Origin: Urophycis tenuis
Taxonomy: Eukaryota > Chordata > Actinopteri > Gadiformes > Phycidae
NCBI GenBank assembly: GCA_036785325.1
Contig: JAXIVH010000390.1
Location: 25,001 to 89,000 of the forward strand
Direction of reading: 5' to 3'
Length of the DNA stretch: 64,000 nucleotides
In this document: in pieces, positions 38,947-48,757 of the stretch
Layout: each line of letters begins with the position of its first letter
Numbering within the stretch: the stretch's first letter is position 1
Translations under genes and position numbers: made by a program
Notes under the pieces: model-generated
What the model was told of the DNA's origin: nothing
What the model saw: only the letters and a program-made list of their open reading frames with translations
Database searches by the model: none

Positions 38947-40016
38947 GACGCGATGTCTTGACTATGCTCACGCACAGAGCTCTAATACTTTTCATTGGAT
39001 AATGTGATTCAGATAGGTGCAGTTCATGGCCGTGTCTACCTGCTGAATGTAACCGCTGTGAAACAATCGGGAAATAACGTTTCATTTCTCTGATCAACGG
39101 CTTTATCGAGACCGGCGCTCGCTCTCTGTTAATCGTTACTCTATGTCTCTCTACCAAAGTGCTCTCTCTCCGTTTCTTTCTCGTCATCGGACACAAATCA
39201 AATTAAATGTTGTTTCTATTTTGTGTAAATTAGGTTAATGCTTTTGTTTTCTTGTATTATCAGTTCAACTTGTTGTACTTGCCTGAGGAAATCCTGGATA
39301 TTGTAACGTGTTGGGGGAGTGTTTCCCAGAATGGATTGCGACATTCTGGCATTCTGTTTCATTACATGTTATTGCTATTAGATAGGGTTTGGAGGCGAAT
39401 GTTCAGGACATGTTGGGTTGCATTTCACTGTTTCATTACGTTCACTTTGTTGACTGTTGTTTTTGGGATGAGTCAGGGAGCACCATTACTCAACGCACTA
39501 TGGAATCTTGCCATACCACTACCACTCCGCTCGTGAACGCGTGAAAAGTCCGCTTGTGACCCTGTCATACTAAAGCGACTTGTAAGAGTAGAGTTCTTCT
39601 CTCTTCGTCGAGCTTGACGAAACTCAGACTGCATTTACTGACGTAGTGGTGAAAGACACAGGTGTGAGTCCCACACGGGGGATTCTTTCATAAAAAGTGG
39701 TGGGTACAAAATGACTCATGACGAAAACTGGTAGGTACGCGTCCCCACCGTCCCCACCGTATTCTACGCGCCTGGCGGTAGGTACCTGCATGGTGTGGCT
39801 CTTGTCCGCGTAGCCGCGGATGAAGAGCAGGTAGGCGGTGGCGGCGCGGCTGGGCCCCGGGAGGTCGTCGACGCTGCGATACTTGGTGGTGGTGGTGGTC
39901 GTCGGGGTGGTGGTGGTGGTGGGGGTCTCGAAATGGGCCCGTCTGAGGGTGCGGGAAAAGACGGCGGCGACCGCCGCCGCCGTTCGAGCGGGTGCAGTCG
40001 TCACCGCGGAGTTCAT
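25231..40016 (-). CDS. cyp27a: Cytochrome P450 CYP27A-like, mitochondrial (exons 1-7; 3' end missing on this strand)
   Basis: Seven minus-strand exons: 39786-40016, 38447-38637, 36614-36810, 33452-33649, 31609-31772, 27160-27326, 25231-25312. All have GT-AG boundaries and matching phases, giving 410 codons without a stop. The start ATG at 40016 lies in AAAATGA. The first 30 residues are rich in Ala, Thr and Arg with no acidic residue before about 29, as in a mitochondrial presequence. Then come KYRSVDDLPGPS, RYGPLWHSRFGP, WREYREM, DDWYRIRQAINPMLLKPQ (C helix), ELYKFGFEGISAILFETRLG, LPRWSRRVLPYW, the I-helix GGVDTTSN, and K helix ExxR. The WYxxRQAxNxxLLKP and VLPYW blocks favour CYP27A over 27B and 27C. 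The haem exon 8 and exon 9 would come next but the contig ends at 22643; they are found on the plus-strand contig. Joined, exons 1-9 give about 538 residues. Confidence 0.93.
25370..26890. repeat. AGAC-rich minisatellite (arm 2, intron 6)
   Basis: Complement of the 11281-12730 array with a different unit order. Confidence 0.92.
26901..27159 (-). repeat. 80-bp pseudo-exon array, three extra units (arm 2)
   Basis: Three units downstream of exon 6 on the minus strand. Each has a CTGTCAG acceptor, an open 48-nt segment for LKHMPYLKAVIKETL and a CG/GTGGGC donor. Unlike arm 1, none has a stop or lost acceptor. Confidence 0.9.
27160..27326 (-). CDS. cyp27a: P450 exon 6 (minus-strand copy)
   Basis: 167 bp, phase 0 in, phase 2 out, same protein as 10528-10694 (TSNTLCWALYHLS to VIKETL). 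Confidence 0.93.
27360..28640. repeat. 41-bp minisatellite (arm 2, intron 5), about 31 copies
   Basis: Complement of 8590-10497, lacking the C-run interruption and one sub-array. Confidence 0.92.
28641..30057. other. Intron 5 sequence, LINE tails and microsatellites (arm 2)
   Basis: Inverted counterpart of 7141-8585: (GA)n at 28680, LINE tails about 28985-29490, (TCTG)n at 29474, (TG)n at 29655-29695 and 29755-29775. No gene. Confidence 0.7.
30058..30482. mobile_element. MITE-like element TGTGTCAGGTCATGGAA (arm 2)
   Basis: Inverted counterpart of 6716-7140, with the same termini. Confidence 0.65.
30890..31608. repeat. Exon 5 donor-seeded minisatellite (arm 2)
   Basis: Complement of 5150-6312 with about seven extra donor-bearing units rather than twelve. 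Confidence 0.88.
31609..31772 (-). CDS. cyp27a: P450 exon 5 (minus-strand copy)
   Basis: 164 bp; same protein as 4986-5149. The donor is GTGAGT and the acceptor CCGGTCCAG. Confidence 0.93.
31885..32095 (+). mobile_element. tRNA-derived SINE fragment (arm 2)
   Basis: Counterpart of 4660-4885 in the opposite orientation: GGCTCAGTGTGG, TAGAGC, then GTCCACCGGTTCGATCCC. It lacks about 15 bases just before the B box that arm 1 has. Confidence 0.6.
32110..32655. repeat. 47-bp minisatellite (arm 2), about 11-12 copies
   Basis: Complement of 3293-4617 with fewer than half the units. Confidence 0.95.
32656..33385. repeat. MITE terminus then GTTACA-type minisatellite (arm 2, intron 4)
   Basis: About 32656-32790 is the complement of the 3071-3292 element end; 32790-33385 is TAACTGTAATGTAAC-type array. 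The array ends about 65 bp before exon 4's donor, with a C-run at 33420-33443 between. Confidence 0.9.
33452..33649 (-). CDS. cyp27a: P450 exon 4
   Basis: 198 bp with 2 bases in and 1 base out. Encodes 65 residues ISAILFETRLGCLRED through LPRWSRRVLPYWDRF to EINDI. CYP27A1-like FExRxGCL and VLPxW segments are visible. The donor is GTGAGC; the acceptor follows a C-run. Confidence 0.92.
33650..35249. other. Intron 3, distal part: (GA)n, T-run, hairpin, G-run
   Basis: (GA)n 33958-34036; T-run near 34122-34141; GC hairpin 34626-34670; G-run 34838-34859; MITE-like sequence around 34470-34780; AT-rich remainder. No exon. Confidence 0.7.
35250..36110 (-). mobile_element. LINE fragment, C-terminal reverse transcriptase (L2-like)
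   Basis: The minus strand reads LKYADSTTVVGPIQDN, RHLVDWCKVNNLVLN, KTKEIIVDFR, FLGVHNSDNLSWS, QQRLHFLRRLRRASLPPPIL, TFYRGTIESLLTSCISVW and LQRVVRTAEKIIG, then Pro-rich decay. The catalytic box is YADS instead of YADD, so the enzyme is dead. 5'-truncated; the tail near 35250-35280 runs into AT-rich sequence. A typical fish L2-type relic in intron 3. Confidence 0.85.
36111..36613. repeat. Intron 3, proximal part: LINE tail and long (CA)n
   Basis: Tail motif TTTCCATCAGGGATCATTAA at 36268 with TCTG units, (CA)n 36378-36398, a reverse tail TTGATCCCTGAGGGAAATT, then about 90 bases of (CA)n to 36541. The (CA)n ends about 70 bp from exon 3. Confidence 0.85.
36614..36810 (-). CDS. cyp27a: P450 exon 3
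   Basis: 197 bp, 1 base in and 1 base out. Encodes MGDDWYRIRQAINPMLLKPQ, AAGAFAHVIHQVVDDLLARV and ELYKFGFEG. The W..xRQA.N..LLKP block is the C-helix region that contacts haem propionates and is close to CYP27A1. The donor is GTGAGG. Confidence 0.92.
36811..37938. repeat. Intron 2: (GT)n/(GC)n and a CCGAACCCGA-type degenerate array
   Basis: After mixed GT/GCGT runs (36869-36950) comes a degenerate array of ACAGAACAGTAACCGAACCC and CGAGCCGAGC blocks (about 36990-37480), with CTCATCTGCGCATGCGCGCG blocks at 37073, 37800 and 37886. It looks like a transposon with internal tandem repeats; the family was not recognised. Confidence 0.7.
37939..38414 (+). mobile_element. Non-TIR dispersed element with 9-bp TSD (copy 1)
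   Basis: A 476-bp element starting ATAGACTGTATATA and ending GTTGCCGCTTG, flanked by the perfect 9-bp direct repeat CACTCACCC (37930-37938 and 38415-38423). Nearly identical to 43891-44397 but lacking about 45 bases near its 3' end. It lies 32 bp from the donor of exon 2. No coding capacity. Confidence 0.85.
38447..38637 (-). CDS. cyp27a: P450 exon 2
   Basis: 191 bp, phase 0 in, 2 bases out. Encodes VALKRRYGPLWHSRFGPYRL, VNVASPELIACVSRQEGRHP and WREYREMRGVAYGLHV. The YGPxW and RQEGxxPVR blocks are typical of mitochondrial CYP27 enzymes. The donor is GTGAGT. Confidence 0.92.
38638..39785. other. Intron 1
   Basis: Contains (CA)n at 38896-38945 and otherwise mixed sequence; short open frames at 39252-39536 show no recognised family. 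No other exon seen. Confidence 0.7.
39786..40016 (-). CDS. cyp27a: P450 exon 1, presequence and start
   Basis: 231 bp, 77 codons, ending CAG before GTACCT. MNSAVTTAPARTAAAVAAVF and SRTLRRAH form a mitochondrial targeting peptide. A run of ACC codons follows (11 Thr with 2 Pro at about residues 32-44), a coding trinucleotide repeat between presequence and mature enzyme. KYRSVDDLPGPS then marks the usual start of the mature CYP27 domain. In-frame upstream starts were not preferred because the targeting peptide is complete from this Met. Confidence 0.88.
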
Positions 40017-40860
<844 letters not shown>

Positions 40861-40865
40861 TTGCT

Positions 40866-40899
<34 letters not shown>

Positions 40900-42233
40900 C
40901 TTCTCATTAAAGTGATGGTTCGGAGTAAAATTCACCCTGAGGTAATTTCCACCAATAATCCAGCCAAATACCCCCTCAGATGCATTTTTAGCGACGGTCA
41001 ATATTGATTTAATGTAGGGGTATCAGCCGAATGGCTTAGTATTGGAGTGTCCGGTACAATGTGTATATCTCGTAAATTACCCCACTAATAATGCATGGAT
41101 TGTTACCCAACTTCTGTAGTAGTACATATATGGTTTGTACTCACAAAACGAGGCATTTTAAAGTTTGTTGATAGCAGTTAACAAATAAAGCACAGCAAAC
41201 TATGAACTCATGGACTAAAATTGACAGCTATAGCAATCAATCAATCAGTCTTTATACATTATAGTGTCAAATCACAACAGAAGTTATGTCATGACTAGTG
41301 GTGGGACGAGTTTAAGGGGAAGAACCCTCATGCTACCCTTTCAGTTTTAAGTCTGAGACTGGAAATTCGTGACAATATCTGAAAATACTCAGGACAGCAC
41401 TATACACAGCCATTTGAAAACTTAAGCAAAAGTAACACATTTACACAGAAATTAAAGTTACACACAAATTATACATACGAAATAGTTATCACCTCAGTAA
41501 ACAATAAATGAATTGAAAGATTACAATAAATTCAATGGCAAATATTGCAGATTAAACTAATTATTTCCTATAGGTTTACTTGTATTTTGTGCTAAAATTC
41601 AAAGTATCTCATCTGTATTTCTGCATCTCAATTGGGACGTTGCACTATTAGAACGTTCAGGATTTCCGCTTTAGTTCCGGTAAGCCGGTAAGTTTTCCGG
41701 TTAGATCGTGTGTGTATTATCTGTGGTGAAGATGACTTTCTATACACGGTGTCTGCAAGACTTGCCAATCCGTGTTCTGGTGCCTGTTTTTCCAATTCGT
41801 ATTTTTGATCTGAGCCTAATATTTAAATATGAAAAACCGGGCATTTTTTCCGTTTTTTGTGTCATAATAAAAATAACAAAAAACAAAATAACCAGTCAAT
41901 TTTTCATTATTTGGTTTTTGATTGCCAATTGAAAATGGAAAGAACGAATGATACACGGATTCTTGCCCAAAGTCACAATGAATGATGTACATAAGATTAT
42001 ACAGGCGGCATCGTCAGCTCACAGAAGTAAGCGGGAGAAAGGCTTTAAGATGTACATATCGAGTTACATCCACAATTATGAAGGTAAGTCAATATATTTA
42101 ATCAGACCTTCACACTATGTGAAGGCGGCATTAGCGTTAGCTATTGCCAACCGCCAAACACAGCTGTGTTGCAGTGAGGTTTAACGTTAGCGTTTACTAT
42201 GATTTTATTTTAACGGCGTTTGCCTGTGTTTTG
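40861..42233. other. Intergenic: G-run, MITE-like and AT-rich sequence
   Basis: G-run of about 32 at 40868-40899, then sequence of MITE character (GATGGTTCGGAGTAAAATTC). At 41948-42083 a short plus-strand frame reads DVHKIIQAASSAHRSKREKG then FKMYISSYIHNYE and ends at a good donor (GGTAAGT, 42083). It resembles the start of transposon-associated YqaJ/SWIM-type proteins in fish, but I cannot confirm this. Confidence 0.4.
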
Positions 42234-42692
42234 TAGCCTGGGAATTCCCATGCTGCTTTGCGCGCGATTTCATTCTCACTGCAAAGACAGCCTGGAAACC
42301 ACCGCCCTTATTTTCCCCTGAGTTAGGGAACCAATCACAGAACGGGGGGGGGGGCAGCAAGACGATGAAGACGTCTATGCGCGACACCGAAGCTTGTAGC
42401 GTGTTAATCCAACATGGCAGCGGACACAACGTTACCGTTCGATGCAGCCTTAGAAAGTGTATCAAGTATCTTTTGTATCAATTAATTTAATTTTAGTAGC
42501 TAATTTTTAGTAGCAATTGGCTATGAATCGCACGCAAAGCAGCATGGGAAGAACCAGACGCCATTTGATAGACATTCGTAGCGCCCAATAAACGGCTCTA
42601 GGCATTCGTAAACCACGCCTCAAATACGAGAAAATGCACACCTAGTTCCCAGACCACCATCTCATCGAGATGTGGACGCGTCAGCCAGGCTA
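42234..42692 (+). mobile_element. TAGCCTGG-TIR element with 9-bp TSD (copy 1)
   Basis: A 459-bp element with perfect terminal inverted repeats TAGCCTGG/CCAGGCTA, flanked by the perfect 9-bp direct repeat TGTGTTTTG (42225-42233 and 42693-42701). Subterminal GCTTTGCGCGCGATT and its near-complement form a longer imperfect palindrome. The related copy is inverted at 48310-48757. No coding capacity. Confidence 0.85.
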
Positions 42693-42701
42693 TGTGTTTT
42701 G

Positions 42702-43346
42702 AGTAATATGATGTTGTTTTGCTTTGTTAATGATAACATGATGTTGTACCCATATTAGTGTCAAACAAAGAGTCAGGCACAGGGAGAGTGAGCGTCCGAG
42801 CTACGTGCCATAGGTCATTGAGGAAACACGAGAAACCTCACGACCTCAGAGTAGGATTTTAACAATAGTTCAGTTGTTCGTCATTTCTAAGCCAGTTCTA
42901 CATCAATCATTTTCTGGGGATTTCATGTGGGTAGTTTTAAACTAATTTAACACTCAAAAGAAGATAGACTGCAGCTATGTAACCGTAAACACGTAAAGAA
43001 AGTAGAATTGAAATCTAGCCTTCCTGAAAACTCCAGAAACTGGTTGTGACGGCTGTTGTTATTGTAAGTTAAGTTCCAGTACGTAAGTTAAGTTTCAGTT
43101 ATGCTGTTCAAAAGTATGCTTTACTAATTATGACACCGTAACATTGCTGACAGTACTAACATCTAACATTTATTACATTACTTTTTTTTTTTTTTTAAAT
43201 GATCATGTTGGTGGTTCTAGTGTAACGGATGGTAAAGCTATCTCTCCTTTTTTTTTTTAAAGATCGTCCTTGATGGCTCCTCTACAGTGCAGCTGTGTGA
43301 GGCTGTGTGTTCCTGTTTGGCTGGCAAGGTGTTGTGCAATCACAAT
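42702..43346. other. Intergenic sequence, nothing recognised
   Basis: About 640 bp of ordinary AT-rich sequence with T-runs at 43180-43196 and 43249-43258. No exon or element boundary recognised. Confidence 0.5.
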
Positions 43347-43753
43347 TAGTACGTTTACATGCAGCAAGAAATTCGAATTTCTAATCGTATAAGACATCGT
43401 TCAGACTTTTTAAGTGCATGTAAACACCTTAATCCGACCTACTTCGGACCTACTTCGGACCTATTTCGGACATCTAAAATCGGATAACTACACCTGGATA
43501 ATTCGATCATAGTCGGACTTTTAACGGCATGTATACTCAGCAATCGGATCTGAATCGGATTTTGCATTCTGCGCACGCGCAGTGCCATTCTGCACATGCG
43601 CAGCGCCACATAGCGTCCAGAGTCAGCCCATGCTCCGACTGTTAATCCGATTCTCTGAACAGCATGTATACTCGGACAAGTGATCCGGTCTTACGCATGT
43701 CATTATCTGATCCCATCAGAAATTCGAATTTCTTGCTGCATGTAAACGTACTG
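43347..43753. mobile_element. CAGTACG palindromic MITE (copy 2)
   Basis: 407 bp; termini TAGTACGTTTACATGCAG and CTGCATGTAAACGTACTG, with AAT directly repeated on both sides (43344-43346 and 43754-43756). Longest of the four copies, with CTACTTCGGAC and CGCACGCGCAGTGCC duplications inside. Confidence 0.8.
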
Positions 43754-43890
43754 AATGTTGCCTTACTTTACCAGACTGCACACTATTCCCAGCTCCAGCT
43801 TGGTGCTGTACCACCTGTACTGAGCTGTACTGAGACGGAACAACGCTGGCACAAGCCACGGACTAGGGTAATTCTGAATGCATTATTAAC

Positions 43891-44397
43891 ATAGACTGTA
43901 TATAAATATGGACAAACCCTCCGTGACGTCACCCATAGACAACAGCGGAGATGAAGCCTAAAATTGAGCTACCGGGCGCCGCCATCTTGGATATTTCAGT
44001 CTGTGTTCTAAGCCCGCCTACCTCCGGCCAGACCAATCAAAGCCTCGAATCCGTGAAGGTCGTGCCGTGATGACAGATGACAGCTGCCAATCAAGTTGAC
44101 CACGCCCTTAATTATTCATAAAATAAATCCTTCTCTGTGCATTAAAATAATGGATTCTAAAAAAATTCACCCCCCTCACAGTTGTCATGGACTCGAACAC
44201 TACTGAAAGACACCAACACCGTTTTTTGAACCAGGCTGTAAACATGTTTATTTTGGCTGTAAAGTTGGACATTTTAACATGGGTGTCTATGGGAGTTGAC
44301 TCCTTTCTGCAGCCAGCCTCAAGCGGCCAGTCGAGGAACTGCACGTTTTTGCACTTCCGCATGGGCTTCATTTTTCAGCATGGAATGTTGCCGCTTG
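43891..44397 (+). mobile_element. Non-TIR dispersed element with 9-bp TSD (copy 2)
   Basis: 507-bp full-length copy of the 37939 element, flanked by the perfect 9-bp repeat ATTATTAAC (43882-43890 and 44398-44406). Contains GCGCCGCCATCTTGGA and TGGGTGTCTATGGGAG. Confidence 0.85.
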
Positions 44398-44575
44398 ATT
44401 ATTAACCACATAGTACAAGGTAATTGGTATGCATGCAAAGATTTGTATCTAAAAACATTACTTAATTTAACAGGGTGTAAAGCCAGGCCGAGTAAGGGAC
44501 ATGGTTGTGATGGCAGCTAAACCAAAACAGAGGACTGTAGGAGGTGGTGTAAGGTACTATAATGTTTTATCTTAA

Positions 44576-45233
44576 AGGGATATTCCGCCATTTTTGGAAA
44601 TAAGCTCATTTTCCACCTTCCCTCAAAACAAAACAATCGATCTTTACCCTTTTCCCGTTCATCCAGCCGTTCTGTGAGTCTGGCGGTACAACTTTTAGCT
44701 GTAGCTTAGCATAGATCATTGAATCGCATTAGACCATTAGCATCTCGCCCGCTTAGAAGTGATATGACGCGCCTCAAAGTATAGTCCCGGTATACCACCG
44801 GTAATAGCAGGTAATCACGTTGGTTGTATTGCCGGAAGAAGCCTACAGGGACTATTGAGGCGCTGTGTCATATCACTGCGCCCATGGTACCTTTGCAACT
44901 TTCCTTGATTATTACGCCAGAATGAGAGTATAGTTCCGGGTAAAATCAGCCCAGAAAATCGCCACGTTTCATTTTCCGTCGGTCTTATTGCACTTTCAAA
45001 CTTGAGAAGAGACAAGTTTTAAATGGGAAAAATTCCGGAAATCGTAGTCACTTCTAAGCGGGCGAGATGCTAATGGTCTAATCCGATTCAATGATCTATG
45101 CTAAGCTACAGCTAAAAGTTGTACCGCCAGACTCACAGAACGGCTGGATGAACGGGAAAGGGGTAAAGATCGATTGTTTTGCTCGAGGGAAGGTGGAAAA
45201 TGAGCTTATTTCCAAAAATGGCGGAATATCCCT
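44576..45233. mobile_element. TTAA-flanked MITE with roughly 190-bp TIRs
   Basis: 658-bp element starting AGGGATATTCCGCC and ending GGCGGAATATCCCT, flanked by TTAA on both sides (44572-44575, 45234-45237). The inverted repeats run about 190 bp with few mismatches (44576-44765 against 45050-45233). TTAA duplication is typical of piggyBac and Kolobok families. It sits directly 5' of the Harbinger transposase relic. Confidence 0.88.
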
Positions 45234-45726
45234 TTAAGCGACGAGGGTAGGCTACGCAAAACGGCCGATGCCTTCGGTTTATCCCGACCGACTGTGTCGT
45301 TCATACTCAGGCAAACTTGCGAGGCTATCACTATTCACCTCGGGGCCTAAATTTATCAAGCTGCCATTCACTGTGCCAGAGACAGAGGAGCTAGTGTCCG
45401 GATTTTTAATGGAATCACGGAATGCCACAATGTCTCGGAGCAGTAGATGGGACGCACATAGATATAAAACAGCCGCCTGTCAATGGAGTGGATTATATCA
45501 ACAGGAATGGGACATTTTCCCTGTATGTCCAAGCTGTATGCGACCACAAATACAGGTAGGCCTACAAGGGTTCTCGTACTGTCTCACACATAGCCGACAA
45601 AATACACACACACTGGTACCACACACACCGCCATCGTATTCACTCACACAGATTCGCTCTGTCTCTCCCTCCCTCACACATGTACACACTCACAGGTTAC
45701 AAACACACACCACCATCGCACTCACT

Positions 45727-46124
45727 CAGTACATACATGCAGCAAGAAATTCAAATTTCTGATGGGATCAGATAATGACATGCGTAAGACCGGATCACTT
45801 GTCCGAGTATACATGCCGTTCAGAGAATCGGATTAACAGCCGGAGCATGGGCTGACTCTGGACGCTATGTGGCGCTGCGCATGTGCAGAATGGCACTGCG
45901 CATGCGCAGAATGCAAAATCCGATTCAGATCCGATTGCGATTGAGTATACATGCCGTTAAAAGTCCGACTGTAAACGAATTATCCAGGTGTTGTTATCCG
46001 ATTTTGAGATGTCCGAAGTAGGTCCGAAGTAGGTCAGATTAACGTGTTTACATGCACTTAAAAAGTCCGAACGATGTCTTGTACGATTAGAAATTCGAAT
46101 TTCTTGCTGCATGTAAACGTACTG
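45727..46124. mobile_element. CAGTACG palindromic MITE (copy 3) inside the Harbinger intron
   Basis: 398 bp; left terminus CAGTACATACATGCAGC, right terminus GCATGTAAACGTACTG, flanked by ACT on both sides. Sequence outside it (TGTCTCTCCCTCCCTC, ACCACCATCGCACTCACTC) occurs on both sides, so the flank itself is duplicated. Confidence 0.8.
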
Positions 46125-46216
46125 ACTGTCTCTCCCTCCCTCACACACACAGGCTACAAACACACACCACCATCGCACTCACTCATACATACTTGCTCTC
46201 ATACATACTTGCTCTC

Positions 46217-46321
<105 letters not shown>

Positions 46322-46916
46322 TACAAACAAACCAACCTTATTTCACTGCATGTTTCATAAGTATCTCTACGTCTGTGAGAAATAATTGCATCCTTTTATC
46401 TGTTGATCTCTTGTATTTTTCACTGCGTGTGTTTTTGTAAAGATTGCTAGAATTATATTCGCCTGCCTTACAGATTCATGGATGTGGTCATAAAATGGCC
46501 AGGGAGCGTCCATGATGCGCGCATGTTCGCCAACTCCAAAATCAACAGTTACTTCAAGACGGGGAAGATACCTTCACTTGACAAAGAGATAGTGGAAGAA
46601 GGGGAGGCCATTCCCCATCTTTCTCTTGGGGGACCCGGCCTACCCCCTTCTCCCTTACCTGATGAAGGAGTATTCAAGTGGAGGCTCTACACCGTCTGAA
46701 CAGTACTCTGGACTTTGTTTGTGTAAAGCTCGCGTGGTGATTGAATGTGCGTTCGTTCGGCTCAAGGCCAGGTTTGCAGCCCTGAGGCGGCCTGTGGACA
46801 TTAAGCTTCGCGATCTGCCAAGTGTGATTTATGCATGCTTTGTCCTTCATCATGACTGCGAGGCCTGTAATGACCGATGTCCATCAGCATGCTGAGAGAG
46901 AGACGCTATGCTGAGT

Positions 46917-47240
46917 CAGTATGTTTACGTGCAGCAAGAAATTCGAATTTCTAATCGTTTAAGACATCGTTTGGACTTTTTAAGTGCATGTAAACACCTT
47001 AATCCGACCTACTTCGGACCTACTTCGGACATCTCAAAATCGGATAACAACACCTGGATAATTCGTTCATAGTCGGACTTTTAACGGCATGTATACTCAG
47101 CAATCGGATCTGAATCGGATTTTGCATTTTACTTTTTTTTTTGCATTTGCATGTATACTCGGACAAGTGATCCGGTCTTACGCATGTCATTATCTGATCC
47201 CGATCAGAAATTCGAATTTCTTGCTGCATGTAAACGTAAT
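46917..47240. mobile_element. CAGTACG palindromic MITE (copy 4)
   Basis: 324 bp; termini CAGTATGTTTACGTGCAGC and GCATGTAAACGTAATA, internally deleted relative to copy 2. It lies immediately 3' of the transposase relic, so copies 2 and 4 bracket it. The right terminus is degraded. Confidence 0.75.
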
Positions 47241-47819
47241 AACTATACAACAGACTGTAATGAGGGAGGTGGAAAGTGAGGAGAATCCTTACCAGGTACC
47301 TAGACCCTTAATGGTGCACTATGCACTATGGCAGACAAGTTCACAGACAATTACATTCCAACACTTTTTCCCAAAATGACTTTACAGAGGATTAACATTG
47401 AAGCTACAACTCAACTCAGTACAACTGATGTTTTTGCCTAACATACCTATTTTTTACCTGGGACCTATGATATTGTCTGGTAGAGATAAGTAACACATTT
47501 CTTCCATAGCCTTTAAGAAAAAAACACTAAATGTCAGTGAACAAGTGAAATGGTTTGTTTAGTTATCAGCCTGCGTTGCGTTACAACAGACAGACAGCTA
47601 CCAGTTCATGAGGATATAAAGCTCCTCCTGATGTTATATGGAGTACACTCCACATGTTTTTACAGTGATGTTTCAACATATGCAAAAAAAAGCAACATTT
47701 TGTTTTTTTACCTGGTTTTATTATAATAAACAAACAATAAAACCAAACAAATACAATGAGCAATGACTTATGCAGATAATGTTTTCCATTTTTTCTACCC
47801 CAGAGCTAATCTGGGACCA
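47241..47819. other. Intergenic sequence, nothing recognised
   Basis: AT-rich, no repeats recognised, no exon. Possibly 3' remains of the Harbinger element. Confidence 0.5.
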
Positions 47820-48197
47820 TGTGACGGCCCCCTGGCCTTCGTCCTCTCTTAATGCCTGTTCTTATGTCAATTAGGTAAGTTGGAGCAGGCTCGTTAAGGC
47901 TGATTGGACGCTGGTGCGGAGGGGCCGGCAACCAGTTTAAAAGAACTCCTGCTGCACCCATTGGTGGAGCGGCAGAACCACACACCTCTCCTAAGGGCTC
48001 GTTGTTCGCTGGGTTCTTGGTTGAAAGGCTGACAGCTACGCTACCATCGTTGTTTGTCATTGTGTTGTCACCGTGTTGTGTCATTTGGAAGAACGGTAAA
48101 TAAAATCATCATTGTTCAGGCTAAAAACATACTCCGGCCTACTCATTTATTGTACATCCCTTTGGAGTTGTGACATACTTGGGGGCTCGTCTGGGAT
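47820..48197 (+). mobile_element. LTR with adjoining tRNA-Pro primer-binding site
   Basis: About 356 bp from TGTGACGGCCCC to GTTGTGACA, with a TATA-like GTTTAAAAG (47936), a polyadenylation AATAAA (48100) and, four bases after the LTR end, TGGGGGCTCGTCTGGGAT (48180-48197), which matches the 3' end of tRNA-Pro with one wobble. About 110 bp of leader follow before the next element. Ty3/Gypsy or endogenous-retrovirus origin cannot be decided; no gag or pol present. Confidence 0.75.
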
Positions 48198-48309
48198 ATG
48201 AACCCGGGACCTCTCGCACACCACTCCCGAGGGCTAGTTGCAAGTCACTTCCTCACCATTTCTATTTGTGCATACAGCATTTCACACAGCATCTCTTGCA
48301 GTGACTAGC

Positions 48310-48757
48310 TAGCCTGGCTGACGCGTCCACATCTCGATGAGATGGTTGGTCTGGGAACTAGGTGTGCATTTTCTCGTATTTGAGGCGTGGTTTACGAATG
48401 CCTAGAGCCGTTTATTGGGCGCTACGAATGTCTATCAAATGGCATCTGGTTCTTCACATGCTGCTTTGCGCGCGATTCATAGCCAAACGTTGCTCTTTTT
48501 TTTTTTAAGTAAACTTGCGTTCTTAGCTACTTAATACACTTTCTAAGGCTGCATCGAACGGTAACGTTGTGTCCGCTTCCAATGTTGGATTAACACGCTA
48601 CAAGCTTCGGTGTCGCGCATAGACGTCTTCGTCTTGCTGCCCCCCCCGTTCTGTGATTGGTTCCCTAACTCAGGGGAAAATAAGAGCGGTGGTTTCCAGG
48701 CTGTCTTTGCAGTGAGAATGAAGTCGCGCGCAAAGCAGCATGGGAATTCCCAGGCTA
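48310..48757 (-). mobile_element. TAGCCTGG-TIR element (copy 2, inverted)
   Basis: 448 bp, termini TAGCCTGG and CCAGGCTA, flanked by GTGACTAGC and GTAACTACC, a 9-bp duplication with two mismatches. Reverse orientation to the copy at 42234. Confidence 0.8.

Noticed and set aside
25231..40016. Assignment to CYP27B1 or CYP27C1
   Set aside because: PGNGR and PKGTQ are shared with CYP27C1 and LYPVVPGN with CYP27B1, but the C-helix, exon 4 and I-helix segments read closest to CYP27A1. The call is from memory of family motifs, so it stays at family level with CYP27A preferred.
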